From the NCBI RefSeq assembly GCF_016722785.1, contig NZ_JAEQNE010000001.1, forward strand, positions 1,178,001 through 1,242,000: DNA of 64,000 nt, read 5' to 3'. Each line of letters opens with the position of its first letter. Within the stretch, counting starts at the first letter, position 1. Below are positions 16,482 through 25,675 of this stretch, piece after piece. The translations under genes and the position numbers were made by a program. The notes beneath the pieces are model-generated. The model was not told the DNA's origin and searched no databases. It worked only from the letters and a program-made list of their open reading frames with translations. The stretch is from Ramlibacter monticola. GTDB lineage: Bacteria; Pseudomonadota; Gammaproteobacteria; Burkholderiales; Burkholderiaceae_C.

Positions 16482-18176
16482 TCAGCCCCAGTACGCTTCG
16501 GAGGCGTAGCGCCGGATCATCCGGTGGCTGTTGAAGTAGGAGCCGTTGCGCGCGATGGCCGACTTCATGATCATCGACCAGGCCGGCCTGTGCTCGTAGA
16601 AAGTGCGCAGCACCGTCGTCTCGAGCTTCTCGTACAGCGAGGCCGCGTGGCGGTGCGCGTCATGGTCGCCGCCGTCGATCCCGATGGCCCAGCCGGTGAT
16701 GCCCTCCTCCCAGCCTTCGATCCACCAGCCGTCCAGCACGCTCAGGCTCGGCACGCCGTTGAGCGCGGCCTTCATGCCGCTGGTGCCGGAGGCCTCCAGC
16801 GGCGGCTGCGGCGTGTTGAGCCACAGGTCCACGCCACTCACCATTCGCCGCGCCACCTCCAGCCGGTAGTCGGGGATGAACACCACGGGGATGGTGTCCG
16901 CGAGCTCCCCGGCCCAGCTGTGCAGTTGCTCGATGTGCCGGTGCCCGGGCTGGTCGTGCGGATGCGCCTTTCCGGACACGATCACCTGGAAGGGGAAGCG
17001 CCGCGCGATGGAGCGCATGCGCTCGAGGTCGGAGAACAGCAGGCCCGGGCGCTTGTAATCGGTCATGCGGCGCGCGAAGCCGATCGTGCAGAGAGACGGA
17101 TCGAGCCGCGAGCCGCCCGCGAGTCCCGCCACGGAATCCAGCAGCGCGTTCTTGGCCTGCGCGTGCGCGGCGACGATCTCGTCCTGGGGGATGCGCAGCG
17201 CCCGCACCAGCAGCTCGGGCTCGTGCAGCCACTGCGGGATGTAGCGGTCGTAGAGCATCTGGAAGGGCTCGGAGGTCCAGCGCTGCGCGTGCACGCCGTT
17301 GGTGATGGCGTGCACCTCGTAGCCGGGGAAGAGCGCGCGCGAGGTCTCCGCATGGCGCCCGGCCACCCCGTTCACCCAGCCGCAGGTGGCCAGCGCGAGC
17401 CGCGTCATGTTCAGCCGCTCCGGCCCGCCGAGCGAGCGCAGGATGCGCGGGTCCACCAGACCGCCCAGCCACTGCTCGGCGAGCGGATAGGAATAGCGGT
17501 CGTGGCCCGCTTCCACCGGCGTATGGGTCGTGAACACGCACTGGCTGCGCACGTTCGCGATCGCCTCGTCGAGCAGCGGACCGCTCGCTTCCGAGGCGCC
17601 GAGCTCGCGCAGCAGTTCGAGCGTCAGCAGCGCCGAGTGGCCCTCGTTGAGGTGGTACTTCTGCACCTTCAGGCCCAGCGTGCGCAACATGCGCACGCCG
17701 CCGACGCCCAGGACGATCTCCTGCCGCAGCCGGTAGGTGGTGTCGCCGCCGTACAGCCAGTGCGTCAGCGTGCGGTCCTCCTCGTTGTTCTCGGGCAGGT
17801 CGGTGTCGAGCAGGATCACCGGCACGCCCATCTGCGCGCGCCGCGCGGAAGGGACGTCGTACTGCCACGCACCCAGCCACACGTCGCGGCTGCCGACACG
17901 CACCACGACCTTGAGCGGCAGGCGCCGGCAGCGCAGGGCCGGATCCCAGTGCTCGGCGCGCTCGACCTGCGCGCCGTCGTGGATCTCCTGGCGGAAGTAG
18001 CCGGCCCGGCTGGCGAGCGTGACGGCGACCATGGGCACGCCGAGGTCGGCCGCGCTGCGCATCATGTCGCCGGCCAGCACGCCGAGGCCGCCGCTGTAGG
18101 TCGGGATGCCCTCCTCCAGCGCGATCTCCATCGAGAAGTAGGCGATGACCGGTAGAGTTGTTCGTGTCGGGCTCAT
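16482..18176 (-). CDS. glgP: Short-form alpha-glucan phosphorylase (GT35)
   Basis: A 564-residue phosphorylase that releases glucose-1-phosphate from glycogen-like alpha-glucans. The beginning [20 protein letters not shown], the central TNGVHAQRW and the PLP-lysine region [14 protein letters not shown] are diagnostic of the shorter TIGR02094-type family (about 560-720 residues, against about 800 for E. coli GlgP). The start MSPTRTT was chosen because family homology begins at PVIAYFSME; the open frame further upstream is not conserved-looking. The 126 nt to the next gene (MBL hydrolase) leave room for a promoter. Confidence 0.93.
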   Translation of the reverse strand: MSPTRTTLPVIAYFSMEIALEEGIPTYSGGLGVLAGDMMRSAADLGVPMVAVTLASRAGYFRQEIHDGAQVERAEHWDPALRCRRLPLKVVVRVGSRDVWLGAWQYDVPSARRAQMGVPVILLDTDLPENNEEDRTLTHWLYGGDTTYRLRQEIVLGVGGVRMLRTLGLKVQKYHLNEGHSALLTLELLRELGASEASGPLLDEAIANVRSQCVFTTHTPVEAGHDRYSYPLAEQWLGGLVDPRILRSLGGPERLNMTRLALATCGWVNGVAGRHAETSRALFPGYEVHAITNGVHAQRWTSEPFQMLYDRYIPQWLHEPELLVRALRIPQDEIVAAHAQAKNALLDSVAGLAGGSRLDPSLCTIGFARRMTDYKRPGLLFSDLERMRSIARRFPFQVIVSGKAHPHDQPGHRHIEQLHSWAGELADTIPVVFIPDYRLEVARRMVSGVDLWLNTPQPPLEASGTSGMKAALNGVPSLSVLDGWWIEGWEEGITGWAIGIDGGDHDAHRHAASLYEKLETTVLRTFYEHRPAWSMIMKSAIARNGSYFNSHRMIRRYASEAYWG

Positions 18177-18276
18177 GGCCCCGGATGGTAGATCGGTTAC
18201 ATCCCCCGGGGGAGTGCCGTTGCGCGAATGCCGCTGCGCTGTCGAGCTGGGGAAAGGCGGCACCCATAATCGATCC

Positions 18277-19254
18277 ATGACTTCTTCCATCACCGAGGTG
18301 GCCGGCATCGAGGTCGGCCACTTCACCGATCCGCGCCGGCCGACCGGCTGCACGGTCGTGCTCGCGCGCGGCAGCGCGGTCGCCGGCGTCGACGTGCGGG
18401 GCGCCGCTCCCGGCACGCGCGAAACCGACCTGCTGCACCCGGCCAACACGGTCGAACGCGTGCATGCGGTGCTGCTGTCCGGCGGCAGCGCCTGGGGCCT
18501 CGACGCCGCGGGCGGCGTGATGCGCTGGCTCGAGGAACAGGGCATCGGCCTCGCCGTCGGGCCGGCGCGGGTCCCGATCGTGCCCGGCGCCGTGCTGTTC
18601 GACCTGCCGCTCGGCGACCACCGCATCCGCCCCGATGCGGCCGCGGGTTATGCGGCCTGCCAGGCGGCCTCGCGGATGCCACCCGAGGAAGGCAACGTGG
18701 GCGCCGGCGCCGGCGCCGTGGTGGGCAAGATCTTCGGCCTGCCGCGCGCCATGAAGGGCGGCATCGGCTCCGCTTCGGTCACGGTCGACGGCGTGACGGT
18801 GGGCGCGCTGGTGGCCTGCAACGCGCTGGGTGACGTGCTCGACCCGGACAGCGGCCGCGTGCTGGCCGGTGCGCGCAGCGCCGACGGCAGCCAGCTGCTC
18901 GATGCGCGCCGCGCCCTGCTGCGCGGCGAGGCGCCGCGGCCGGTGATGGCCGGCACCAACACGACCATCGGCGTGATCGCCACCGATGCGGTGATCACCA
19001 AGGCGCAGGCCGCGCGGCTGGCGACGGTGGGCCACGACGGACTCGCGCGCGCGATCAATCCGGCGCACACGCTGTTCGACGGCGACACGCTGTTCGCGCT
19101 CGGCACCGGCGAGAGCGGGCGCAGCCCGGGCCTGATGACGCTCGCCGCCATGGCGGCCGAGGCCTGTGCGCTGGCCGTGGTGCGCGCCGTGCGCGCGGCC
19201 CGCGGCATCGACATCGCCGGGCTCCACCTGCCGGCGTGCGGCGAACTCGGATGA
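18277..19254 (+). CDS. P1-family (S58) self-processing peptidase, DmpA/BapA-like
   Basis: A 325-residue Ntn-like aminopeptidase that matures by autocleavage. The N-terminal [14 protein letters not shown] and the [13 protein letters not shown] segment are family hallmarks. The likely autoprocessing site is [13 protein letters not shown], about residues 226-238, where a Thr becomes the N-terminal nucleophile of the beta chain. DmpA/BapA members cleave N-terminal D-Ala, Gly or beta-amino acids; the substrate here is unknown. The stop overlaps the ATG of the TAXI gene (ATGA at 19251), so the two are translationally coupled. It diverges from glgP. Confidence 0.92.
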   Translation: MTSSITEVAGIEVGHFTDPRRPTGCTVVLARGSAVAGVDVRGAAPGTRETDLLHPANTVERVHAVLLSGGSAWGLDAAGGVMRWLEEQGIGLAVGPARVPIVPGAVLFDLPLGDHRIRPDAAAGYAACQAASRMPPEEGNVGAGAGAVVGKIFGLPRAMKGGIGSASVTVDGVTVGALVACNALGDVLDPDSGRVLAGARSADGSQLLDARRALLRGEAPRPVMAGTNTTIGVIATDAVITKAQAARLATVGHDGLARAINPAHTLFDGDTLFALGTGESGRSPGLMTLAAMAAEACALAVVRAVRAARGIDIAGLHLPACGELG

Positions 19255-20594
19255 AGCCGGTGCGCGCCTTGCGTCACACGCTGGTCTCCCTGCGCGACCT
19301 CGCCATCTCCGCGGGTCCGGTGCTGCTGCTGGCCGTCGGCCTGCTGGCGCTCGCCTACTGGTGGCTCGATCCCAACCCGCCGAAGAAGGTCACGCTCGCC
19401 ACCGGACCGGGCCAGAGCGCCTACGAGGAATTCGGCAAGCGCTACCAGAAGGCCCTGAAGGCCTACGGCATCGAGGTGGAGTTGGTGGCGAGCGAGGGCT
19501 CGCCCAGCAACCTGAAGCTGCTGCGCGCCGGCAAGGCGGACCTCGGCTTCGTGCAGGGCGGCGGCAGCGACCGCAACGCGAAGGAGGAAAGCGGCATCGT
19601 CTCGCTGGGCAGCCTGTTCGTCGAGCCGCTGTGGCTGTTCTATCGCGAGGAGGCGGCGAAGAACGCCCCGGGCGGTACGCTCGTTTCGCTGACGCAGCTG
19701 CAGGACCGGCGGGTCAACATCGGCGCCCGCGGCAGCGGAGCACCCTTCCTGATGCGCCGGCTGCTGGAGGCGAACAACATGGACCCGAAGAGCCCGCTGC
19801 TGACGCGCCTGGACCAGACCGCGTCGACCATGGGTTTCCTGAACGGGGAGCTGGACGCGATCGTGTTCGCCTCCGCCCCCGAATCGCAGATGGTGCAGAT
19901 GCTGCTGCAGACGCCCGGCGTGCGCCTGATGGACTTCGCGCAGAGCGACGCCTATTCGCGCCGCTTCCCCTTCCTGGTCCCCGCCGTGCTGCCGCGCGGC
20001 ATCGTGGACCTGGCCAAGGACCAGCCGCCCCAGGACATCCGCCTGGTGGCGACCACCACCTCGCTGCTGGCGCGCGAGGGCACGCATCCGGCGCTGCTGC
20101 AGCTGTTCGCGCAGGCCGCGCGCGACCTGCACAGCCCCGCCGGCTGGTTCAACCGCGCCGGCAGCTTCCCCAACACGGACCACAGCGAGTACCCGGTGGC
20201 GCCCGAGGCCGAACGGGCCTACCGCAGCGGCAAGCCCTTCCTGCAGCGCTGGCTGCCCTTCTGGCTCGCCAACCTGGTGGAACGGATGTGGCTGGCCCTG
20301 GGCATCATCCTCGCGGTGCTGCTGCCGCTGTCGCGCATCGTGCCGCCGCTGTACCAGTTCCGCATCCGCTCGCGCGTGTTCCGCTGGTACGGCCAGCTGC
20401 GCGACATCGAGAACCGGCTGCAGGCCGCGCCCCGCGAGGCGCCCGCCGTGCTGCGCGAACTCGATGCCCTCGACGAACGCGTCGGCCGCATCACCGTGCC
20501 CCTGTCCTATGCCGACGAGCTCTACGCCCTGCGCAACAACATCGACGCGGTGCGGCGCAAGGCGCGGCAGGAGGAGCGCGTCGCGGCCGCATGA
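19251..20594 (+). CDS. TAXI-family TRAP substrate-binding protein, membrane-anchored
   Basis: A 447-residue protein. An N-terminal transmembrane segment (about 20-40) anchors a periplasmic TAXI domain beginning [20 protein letters not shown] and containing [15 protein letters not shown] second hydrophobic helix near 345-365 is followed by a cytoplasmic helical tail of about 80 residues. Unlike classical soluble TAXI binding proteins it is anchored at both ends of the domain, and no TRAP permease gene is adjacent, so it may act as a sensor or partner of a distant permease (inference). The ATG overlaps the stop of the peptidase gene. Confidence 0.88.
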   Translation: MKPVRALRHTLVSLRDLAISAGPVLLLAVGLLALAYWWLDPNPPKKVTLATGPGQSAYEEFGKRYQKALKAYGIEVELVASEGSPSNLKLLRAGKADLGFVQGGGSDRNAKEESGIVSLGSLFVEPLWLFYREEAAKNAPGGTLVSLTQLQDRRVNIGARGSGAPFLMRRLLEANNMDPKSPLLTRLDQTASTMGFLNGELDAIVFASAPESQMVQMLLQTPGVRLMDFAQSDAYSRRFPFLVPAVLPRGIVDLAKDQPPQDIRLVATTTSLLAREGTHPALLQLFAQAARDLHSPAGWFNRAGSFPNTDHSEYPVAPEAERAYRSGKPFLQRWLPFWLANLVERMWLALGIILAVLLPLSRIVPPLYQFRIRSRVFRWYGQLRDIENRLQAAPREAPAVLRELDALDERVGRITVPLSYADELYALRNNIDAVRRKARQEERVAAA

Positions 20595-20620
20595 AGAAAG
20601 CCGGCGCGAGGCCGGCTTCT
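20595..20620. terminator. Hairpin terminator between convergent genes
   Basis: An 8-bp perfect stem (AAGCCGGC at 20598-20605, GCCGGCTT at 20611-20618) with a 5-nt loop sits directly after the TAXI stop codon and 20 nt beyond the transglycosylase stop. On the minus strand the stem is followed by TTTCTTC, fitting an intrinsic terminator; on the plus strand the T-run is short. Confidence 0.65.
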
Positions 20621-20639
20621 CCGTGCGGTGCGAGGGCGA

Positions 20640-21503
20640 TCAGTTGCCCCGGAAGGAGGCGGTCATCACGCCGCGATCCGCCATGCGGCCGCGCAGCTCG
20701 CTCAGCTGCCCTTCCAGTTCGCCGGCCTCGCGGGCGCCGATGCGCGCGTTGGCGATGTGGCGCTGGGTCTCGATCGGCAGCTTCTTGGTGTTGCGCCCGT
20801 TCCAGGCGTTGCGGCCCTTGCTGGAGAGGTTGTAGTAGATCGACACGCCTTCGCGCAGCTTGAGCGCGTACTGCTCGGGCGGGAGATCGAGCCCGGAGAG
20901 GCGCTTGGCGCTCCACTTCGCGGCGTCCTTCAGGTGCACGGCGAGCGCGTGCACGGCCTGCACCGGGTCGCTGGGGTCGGTCAGGCCCACGGCCTTGGCG
21001 GTGGCCGGCTCGAACTGCGCGATACCCAGGTTCGGCGTGCCGTCCTTGCTGGCGCCCATGCGCGGGATCCAGGAGGTTTCGGCGTTGATGATGCCGTACA
21101 CGTCGAGGTAGCTCAGGCCCACTTCGGACAGGCCGGCGCGCTGCGCCGCGGACTTCGCCAGCAGCAGGCGGGAAGGGACGTCGGGCGTCTGGAGGACGTT
21201 GCCCGCATAGCGCACCGGCAGCCAGTTGAGCTTCGAACGCAGCTGCTCGTAGTAGCTGGTTTCGATCTTCAGGGTGTTGAACGGCGTGGCGGGGACGGCG
21301 CCCGCGGCGGCCGCGAGCTGCAGCGGCTGGGCTTGCCCGGGCGCCGGCGCTTCGGCGACCTTGCCGGCCTGCCAACGCTGGGCCAGGGTGTCGGAGGTCG
21401 GCGCAGGCGACGTACCCATCGAGCCGGTGAGCGCCACGCTCACCAGACCCGCCAGCATCACCATGTTGTGCACCGACCCACGCGAAGCAGCGCGCTCTTT
21501 CAT
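20640..21503 (-). CDS. SLT-type lytic transglycosylase
   Basis: A 287-residue envelope protein with an N-terminal hydrophobic segment (VMLAGLVSVALTGS) and a lysozyme-like SLT domain from about residue 125. INAETSWIPRMGAS carries the catalytic Glu142, followed by NLGIAQFEPATAKAVGL, matching the E-S-x-P and GLMQ-like blocks of family 1 transglycosylases. It would cut peptidoglycan to 1,6-anhydro-muropeptides. The start at 21503 is preceded by AAGGGGACC as ribosome-binding site; an upstream in-frame start is less well supported. It ends tail to tail with the TAXI gene. Confidence 0.85.
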   Translation of the reverse strand: MKERAASRGSVHNMVMLAGLVSVALTGSMGTSPAPTSDTLAQRWQAGKVAEAPAPGQAQPLQLAAAAGAVPATPFNTLKIETSYYEQLRSKLNWLPVRYAGNVLQTPDVPSRLLLAKSAAQRAGLSEVGLSYLDVYGIINAETSWIPRMGASKDGTPNLGIAQFEPATAKAVGLTDPSDPVQAVHALAVHLKDAAKWSAKRLSGLDLPPEQYALKLREGVSIYYNLSSKGRNAWNGRNTKKLPIETQRHIANARIGAREAGELEGQLSELRGRMADRGVMTASFRGN

Positions 21504-21827
21504 GCCCTGGTCCCCTTGCCTTGAAATTGCAAACAAGACTTACAGAGCGGGCCATGTCGGCGAAAGTTCGGGGAGTCGCGGCGTCCCGTCCTACAGGCGC
21601 CGTAATCGTGAAAAACTCTTGCGCTGAGGGGGCGAATCGAGGGTGTCGCGCACCTTGCCGCTGAGGCGCGGCAGGACGCGGAAGAGGCAGCGCGTGGCTC
21701 TGGCGGCGAACCTGATCTGCTGAATATTCACGCGCGCAAACCATGCAGCCGCGGGTGCGGCGCGCCTGTTGTATTCCCACCATGGCTTGCTTGTAGGCGA
21801 AATTGTATACATGTATAAATCGACTCC
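21504..21827. other. Intergenic region between divergent transglycosylase and GntR genes
   Basis: A 324-nt stretch without a convincing gene. A minus-strand reading frame 21591-21731 (GTG start) would encode a very basic 46-residue peptide ending SPPQRKSFSRLRRL; there is no ribosome-binding site and it is not called. The region is locally AT-richer near 21720-21820 and carries the palindromic operator candidate listed separately. Confidence 0.5.
21806..21817. promoter_or_regulatory. Palindromic operator candidate of the GntR regulator
   Basis: TATACATGTATA is a perfect 12-bp palindrome inside TTGTATACATGTATAAA, 10 bp before the GTG start of the GntR gene. It contains overlapping TGTATACA and is AT-rich in a very GC-rich genome. 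FCD-type GntR proteins bind short palindromes near their own start, so autoregulation is likely but inferred. Confidence 0.55.
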
Positions 21828-22475
21828 GTGCCAGCCTCTTCCATTGCCCAGACCACCTCCTCGGCCGTTACACGGCTGCTGAGGCAGGCGCTCGACCAGG
21901 GCCGCTGGGCTTCGGGGGAGGCGCTGCGGCAGGAAGAGATCGCCGCCGAGCTGGGCGTCAGCCGCGTGCCGGTGCGCGAGGCGCTGTTCCAGCTGCAGGC
22001 CGAGGGCCTGCTGCGCATGGTCCCGAACAAGGGCATGTACGTCCGTACCGTGAATGCCGCCGACCTGCGCGAACTGTTCCGCCTGCGCAGCCTCATCGAA
22101 GCCGACGTGCTCGCCCAGGCGGTGCCGCTGCACACGCCCGCCACGATCAACCGCGTGGAGACCATCCAGGCCGCCCTCGACAAGGCAGGCTCGGTGGCGG
22201 ACTGGATCGCGGGCGACCGCGAGTTCCACGAGGCGCTCTATGCGCCCGCGCAGCGGGGCGAATCGATGGACATCGTGCGCCGCCTGCGCTTCCAGGTCGA
22301 CCGCTACTACTTCGCGCGTCTGAAGCCCGGCACGCGCGCGCAGGGCTGGCACGAGGAACACCATGCCCTGATCCGCGCGGTGCGCCGGCGCGACGCGAAG
22401 GCGGCGCTGAAGGTGCTGCAGGCCCACCTCGCTCAGACCGAGCGCAGCGCGCTCGCCGCCCTGCCGCCCGCCTGA
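21828..22475 (+). CDS. GntR-family transcriptional regulator, FCD (FadR) subfamily
   Basis: A 215-residue regulator. The winged helix-turn-helix at about residues 10-75 has the GntR signature LRQEEIAAELGVSRVPVREALFQL (shown here in part: EEIAAELGVSRVPVREAL). The all-helical FCD effector domain follows (about 85-205), with Asp and His residues (DREFHEAL, EEHHALI) likely to bind a metal and a carboxylate ligand. The start is GTG at 21828. The gene is followed 11 nt later by an OsmC gene, which it may control together with itself. The ligand is unknown. Confidence 0.92.
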   Translation: MPASSIAQTTSSAVTRLLRQALDQGRWASGEALRQEEIAAELGVSRVPVREALFQLQAEGLLRMVPNKGMYVRTVNAADLRELFRLRSLIEADVLAQAVPLHTPATINRVETIQAALDKAGSVADWIAGDREFHEALYAPAQRGESMDIVRRLRFQVDRYYFARLKPGTRAQGWHEEHHALIRAVRRRDAKAALKVLQAHLAQTERSALAALPPA

Positions 22476-22486
22476 AAGGAGCCGCC

Positions 22487-22969
22487 ATGTCCCGCTATGG
22501 TTGCGTCGTCGAATGGTCCCGGGGGGAGGCGCCGTTCCGCGGCGGCCAGTACAGCCGCGCGCACGACTGGCGCTTCGACGGCGGCGCCGTGGTGCGCGGG
22601 TCGAGCTCGCCGCACTCCGTGCGCGTGCCGTGGTCCGATCCGGCGGCGGTCGACCCCGAGGAAGCCCTGGTGGCAGCGACCTCCAGCTGCCACATGCTGT
22701 GGTTCCTCTCGCTGGCGGCCGAACAGGGCTACGTGGTGGACGGCTACAGCGACGCGGCGGAGGCGCAGATGGGGCCGATCGGCTTCGGCCGCCAGGGCAT
22801 CCTCGCCGTCGTGCTGCACCCGCAGGTCACGTTCTCGGGCCCGCGCGCTCCCGACGACGCGGCGGTCCGCCAGCTGCACGAAGTGGCGCACGAGCGCTGC
22901 TACATCGCCAACTCGCTGCGCAGCGAGGTGCGCGTGGAAGGCGGCTGGCGCCTGGCCGACGCGCGCTGA
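22487..22969 (+). CDS. OsmC/Ohr-family peroxiredoxin-like protein
   Basis: A 160-residue OsmC-family protein. The two conserved redox cysteines of the family are visible: Cys68 in AATSSCHMLWFLSLAA and Cys138 in HERCYIANSL. Such proteins reduce organic hydroperoxides with a dithiol mechanism. AAAGGAGCCGCC is a strong ribosome-binding site. It lies in an apparent operon with the GntR regulator (11-nt gap) and the GIY-YIG-like gene (2-nt gap). Confidence 0.92.
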   Translation: MSRYGCVVEWSRGEAPFRGGQYSRAHDWRFDGGAVVRGSSSPHSVRVPWSDPAAVDPEEALVAATSSCHMLWFLSLAAEQGYVVDGYSDAAEAQMGPIGFGRQGILAVVLHPQVTFSGPRAPDDAAVRQLHEVAHERCYIANSLRSEVRVEGGWRLADAR

Positions 22970-22971
22970 CG

Positions 22972-23304
22972 ATGGCCCGCCGCGACGCGCAGCACTACCA
23001 CGTGTACGTGGTGCAGCTGGCCGACGCGGTGTGGAACAACGCGCGCTTCCGCCGCTGCAATCCCGGCTACGTGCCGGGCATGCCCTTCGTGTACGTCGGC
23101 ATGACCGGCCTCGACCCCGACCTGCGCTTCGACAAGCACAAGGCCGGCATCCAGGCCAACACCTTCGTGCGCGAGCACGGGCTGAAGCTGCTGCCGCAGC
23201 TGTACGAGGTGTACAACCCCATGCCCTACCACGCGGCCTGCGAGATGGAAGTGGAGCTGGGGATCGCCCTGCGCGAACGGGGCTACGGGGTCTGGCAGGC
23301 CTAG
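22972..23304 (+). CDS. Small GIY-YIG-like domain protein
   Basis: A 110-residue protein that looks like a stand-alone GIY-YIG nuclease-type domain: HVYVVQL takes the place of the first motif, FVYVGMT the second, and RFDKHKAG carries the conserved Arg and His. A C-terminal Glu (ACEMEVELGIALRERG) could be the metal-binding residue. The similarity is by eye and partial, so nuclease activity is uncertain. It starts 2 nt after the osmC-like stop. Its TAG stop lies in the CTAG that flanks the adjacent palindromic element. Confidence 0.6.
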   Translation: MARRDAQHYHVYVVQLADAVWNNARFRRCNPGYVPGMPFVYVGMTGLDPDLRFDKHKAGIQANTFVREHGLKLLPQLYEVYNPMPYHAACEMEVELGIALRERGYGVWQA

Positions 23305-23577
23305 TGTCCTGTCCCACAAATATCTAGGCTCTCGCTGCCCCGTATCGGGCCGCAGGCAAGGCGCGGGCGCGGGTCAAGCCTGTGGCCGGCTTGACCCGTG
23401 CACGCAACGCGGCATGCGGCCCGATACGGGGCAGCCCGGAGGGTTCGGCGCATGCGGGGCCCTCGGCGGTCGTCCAGAGTGGGTCCAGCCGGCCAGGCTG
23501 GACCCACTCTGGCCAACCACCGATCATCCCCGCATGCACCGAACGAGAGCCTAGATATTTGTGGGACAGGACACTAG
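23301..23577. mobile_element. Nested-palindrome MITE-like element with perfect 34-bp inverted ends
   Basis: The ends 23301-23334 and 23544-23577 are exact 34-bp inverted copies, beginning CTAGTGTCCTGTCCCACAAA. CTAG on both sides is probably a target duplication, leaving a 269-bp element with 30-bp inverted repeats. Inside are further stems: 23334-23354 with 23415-23435 (21 bp, perfect), enclosing 23371-23380 with 23388-23397; a 17-bp perfect stem CCAGAGTGGGTCCAGCC with its inverse; and an imperfect stem GTTCGGCGCATGCGGGG with its inverse. No coding frame is convincing. The CTAG copies contain the stop codons of both flanking convergent genes. A non-autonomous element moved in trans, for example by an IS5-type transposase that targets CTAG/YTAR, is the favoured reading (inference). 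Confidence 0.75.
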
Positions 23578-25652
23578 TTCGAGGTATTGCGCCAGGCCGC
23601 TCGCGCCACGGCATCCAGCGCGCCATCCACCACCGGATGCGCGGACACGAGGCGCAGCGCGCCCTGCGAGAGCACCTGGTTCAGCCTGCCGCGCGTCATC
23701 GAGCGGGTCGCGCCGCTGGCGTGGCTGAAGAGGAACAGCAGGCCGTGCGGGCTGGACCAGGTGAGCTGCCACCGCTCCCAACCTTCGGCGCGCAGCAGGT
23801 CGACGTAGGACCCGATGACGAGATCCTGCACGGGCAGCGAATCCGGCGGCTCGGGCACCGTGGTCGCCAGCACGACCGGCGCGTCGGGCACGAAGCCGGA
23901 TTCATGCATCTCCAGTGGCGCCAGCCAGGTGCTCACCCGCTCCACTCCCCTGGCCTCCGCGACCGGAGGCGGGCTGCCTGTCGCGGCGGAGAGGGCGAAA
24001 TCGCGCAGCGCGGACAACAGCTTGAGCCAGCGCTGCGTGTCGGCCGGCAGGTAGTCGATGCTGGCGAGGCCTTCGCGGATCCGGTGCACCATCTGCACCT
24101 GCTGGCGGGCCGCGCGGCCGACCAGCGCAGGCTGCACGCTCCACAGGACCGTGGTGACCACCCAGCCATAGCCGCCCGGATCCTCCGAAGCGCTCATATC
24201 GGTGAGCCGCGCCTGCGCGAGCACCTGGGCCCAGGGCCCCGTGAGGAAGGCCAGCGCTTCGGCCGGCGCGCCCTGCGCCTCGCGCCGCTCCAGGATCTCG
24301 CGCCCGAGGCGTTCCGCCAGCAGGTTGCGCTGCTCCGCGCGGATCAGGGCGCGCACCGCCCGCTCGCGGTTGCGGCGGCTGCGCGGCTGTGCCTCGTGCC
24401 ACGCCTCCTGCAGCGCCAGCAGCGCGATCTCGAAGGACTCCGGCCCGCCCGCGTGCGCGTCCAGCAAGGCATCGGTGGCCTGCTGCAGGGTGTCCATGTA
24501 GACGGAGAAGCCCGGCTCGCTCGCCGAACTCCAGGCCAGGCTGCGCTGCGTGATCTCCTGCAGCAGCTGGCGACCCGGATGGCCGCGGTCGCTGAAGAAA
24601 CGCGGATCCACCAGCGCCAGGCGCAGCAGCGGCGGCTCGAGTTCCCGCACCACGGTGCGTACGCCCGGCAGCAGCCGTGGGTCCGCCACCAGGTTCTCGA
24701 TCATGAGGTGCACGACCTCCAGCCCCAGCTCCTGCGCGGGGCGCCGTGCCTCCTGCCGCAGCGCCGCGCGGAAGGCTTCCAGGCTGTCCCGCTCGCGGCC
24801 CGGCATGGCGGCCTGGCGCTGGCGCAGCCGCAGCATCAGCTGGTCCACCTTGCGCATGTCCTGCACCATCTCCAGCGCCGCCGGGACGGTGTGGGAGAAC
24901 TCGGTCTCGTGGAACACCGCGCCCTCACTCCTGGCGGCCTCGCGCGGCTCGCCGGCCATCAGCTTGCGCAGCTCGCGGATCGTGAGCTGGGTGGCGCGGT
25001 CCAGGTCCTCGCGGACCGCCGCGCGGGCCGGCACGCCGATGGCCTCCTCGGGGCGCAGGCGCTGCGCGATGCCGGCGTAGATGCGGGCCAGTTCCGGCGC
25101 CATCAGCCCCGGCAGGTGGCGCAGCCAGCGCCGGCGCACGGCGGGAGAGACGGGGCTCTGGCGCGCGAGGCGGTAGATGCTGCGCACGTAGACCTCGGGC
25201 CGCAGGGGATGGCCCTGGGCGCCGCCCACGGGAGTGAGCTGCGCCTCGGCCAGCGTGCCCTCCAGCTCCGCCAGCTGCGGCCGCACGGCCTCTTCCAGCG
25301 CGGCGCAGGCGCGCACCAGGTCCGTGTTGTCCTGCAGTTGCTCGTCGCCCAGCAAGGGCAGCGATTCGAAGCTGAGGGGGGAGCCGCGGTCGCCGGCGAT
25401 GGCGTGGGCGAATTCGGCCAGCAGGGCCTGCGGGAAGGACTCCACCAGCGCCGGCTGCTGGTCGCGCAGGACGTCGCAGGCTTCCAGCAGCAGCCCGCGC
25501 TCCACCACGTCCGCGAGCGCCGCGGCCACCTGCCGCAGCTCGCCCGGGGCACGGGCGAGCGCCGCCTGCATCAGGCCCTGGCCCTGCGCGGCGGCCTCCT
25601 TGATGCAGGCGCGGTACAGCGCCTGGTAGTGCGGTTGCTGTGGGCCGCGCAT
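23574..25652 (-). CDS. DUF1631 family protein (copy 1)
   Basis: A 692-residue, largely helical cytoplasmic protein of the DUF1631 family, common in Burkholderiales and of unknown function. The C-terminal 90 residues have a small PilZ-like or beta-rich region (IGSYVDLLRAEGWERWQLTW, then LFLFSHASGATRSMTRGRL) followed by a conserved end PVVDGALDAVARAAWRN. The same architecture is seen in the second copy at 27551-29821. The stop codon TAG is in the CTAG flank of the palindromic element. It lies 23 nt downstream of ettA and is read in the same direction. Confidence 0.85.
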   Translation of the reverse strand: MRGPQQPHYQALYRACIKEAAAQGQGLMQAALARAPGELRQVAAALADVVERGLLLEACDVLRDQQPALVESFPQALLAEFAHAIAGDRGSPLSFESLPLLGDEQLQDNTDLVRACAALEEAVRPQLAELEGTLAEAQLTPVGGAQGHPLRPEVYVRSIYRLARQSPVSPAVRRRWLRHLPGLMAPELARIYAGIAQRLRPEEAIGVPARAAVREDLDRATQLTIRELRKLMAGEPREAARSEGAVFHETEFSHTVPAALEMVQDMRKVDQLMLRLRQRQAAMPGRERDSLEAFRAALRQEARRPAQELGLEVVHLMIENLVADPRLLPGVRTVVRELEPPLLRLALVDPRFFSDRGHPGRQLLQEITQRSLAWSSASEPGFSVYMDTLQQATDALLDAHAGGPESFEIALLALQEAWHEAQPRSRRNRERAVRALIRAEQRNLLAERLGREILERREAQGAPAEALAFLTGPWAQVLAQARLTDMSASEDPGGYGWVVTTVLWSVQPALVGRAARQQVQMVHRIREGLASIDYLPADTQRWLKLLSALRDFALSAATGSPPPVAEARGVERVSTWLAPLEMHESGFVPDAPVVLATTVPEPPDSLPVQDLVIGSYVDLLRAEGWERWQLTWSSPHGLLFLFSHASGATRSMTRGRLNQVLSQGALRLVSAHPVVDGALDAVARAAWRNTSN

Positions 25653-25675
25653 GGCGGCGAGCCCCTCCGAAGAGC

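Noticed and set aside
21591..21731. Possible 46-residue basic peptide on the minus strand
   Set aside because: It has only a GTG start, no ribosome-binding site and no recognised family. It could be real but cannot be supported from sequence alone.
23382..23577. Open frames running through the palindromic element
   Set aside because: Their codons come from inverted-repeat DNA and read nonsense in all frames; the frames extend from shadows of the DUF1631 gene.
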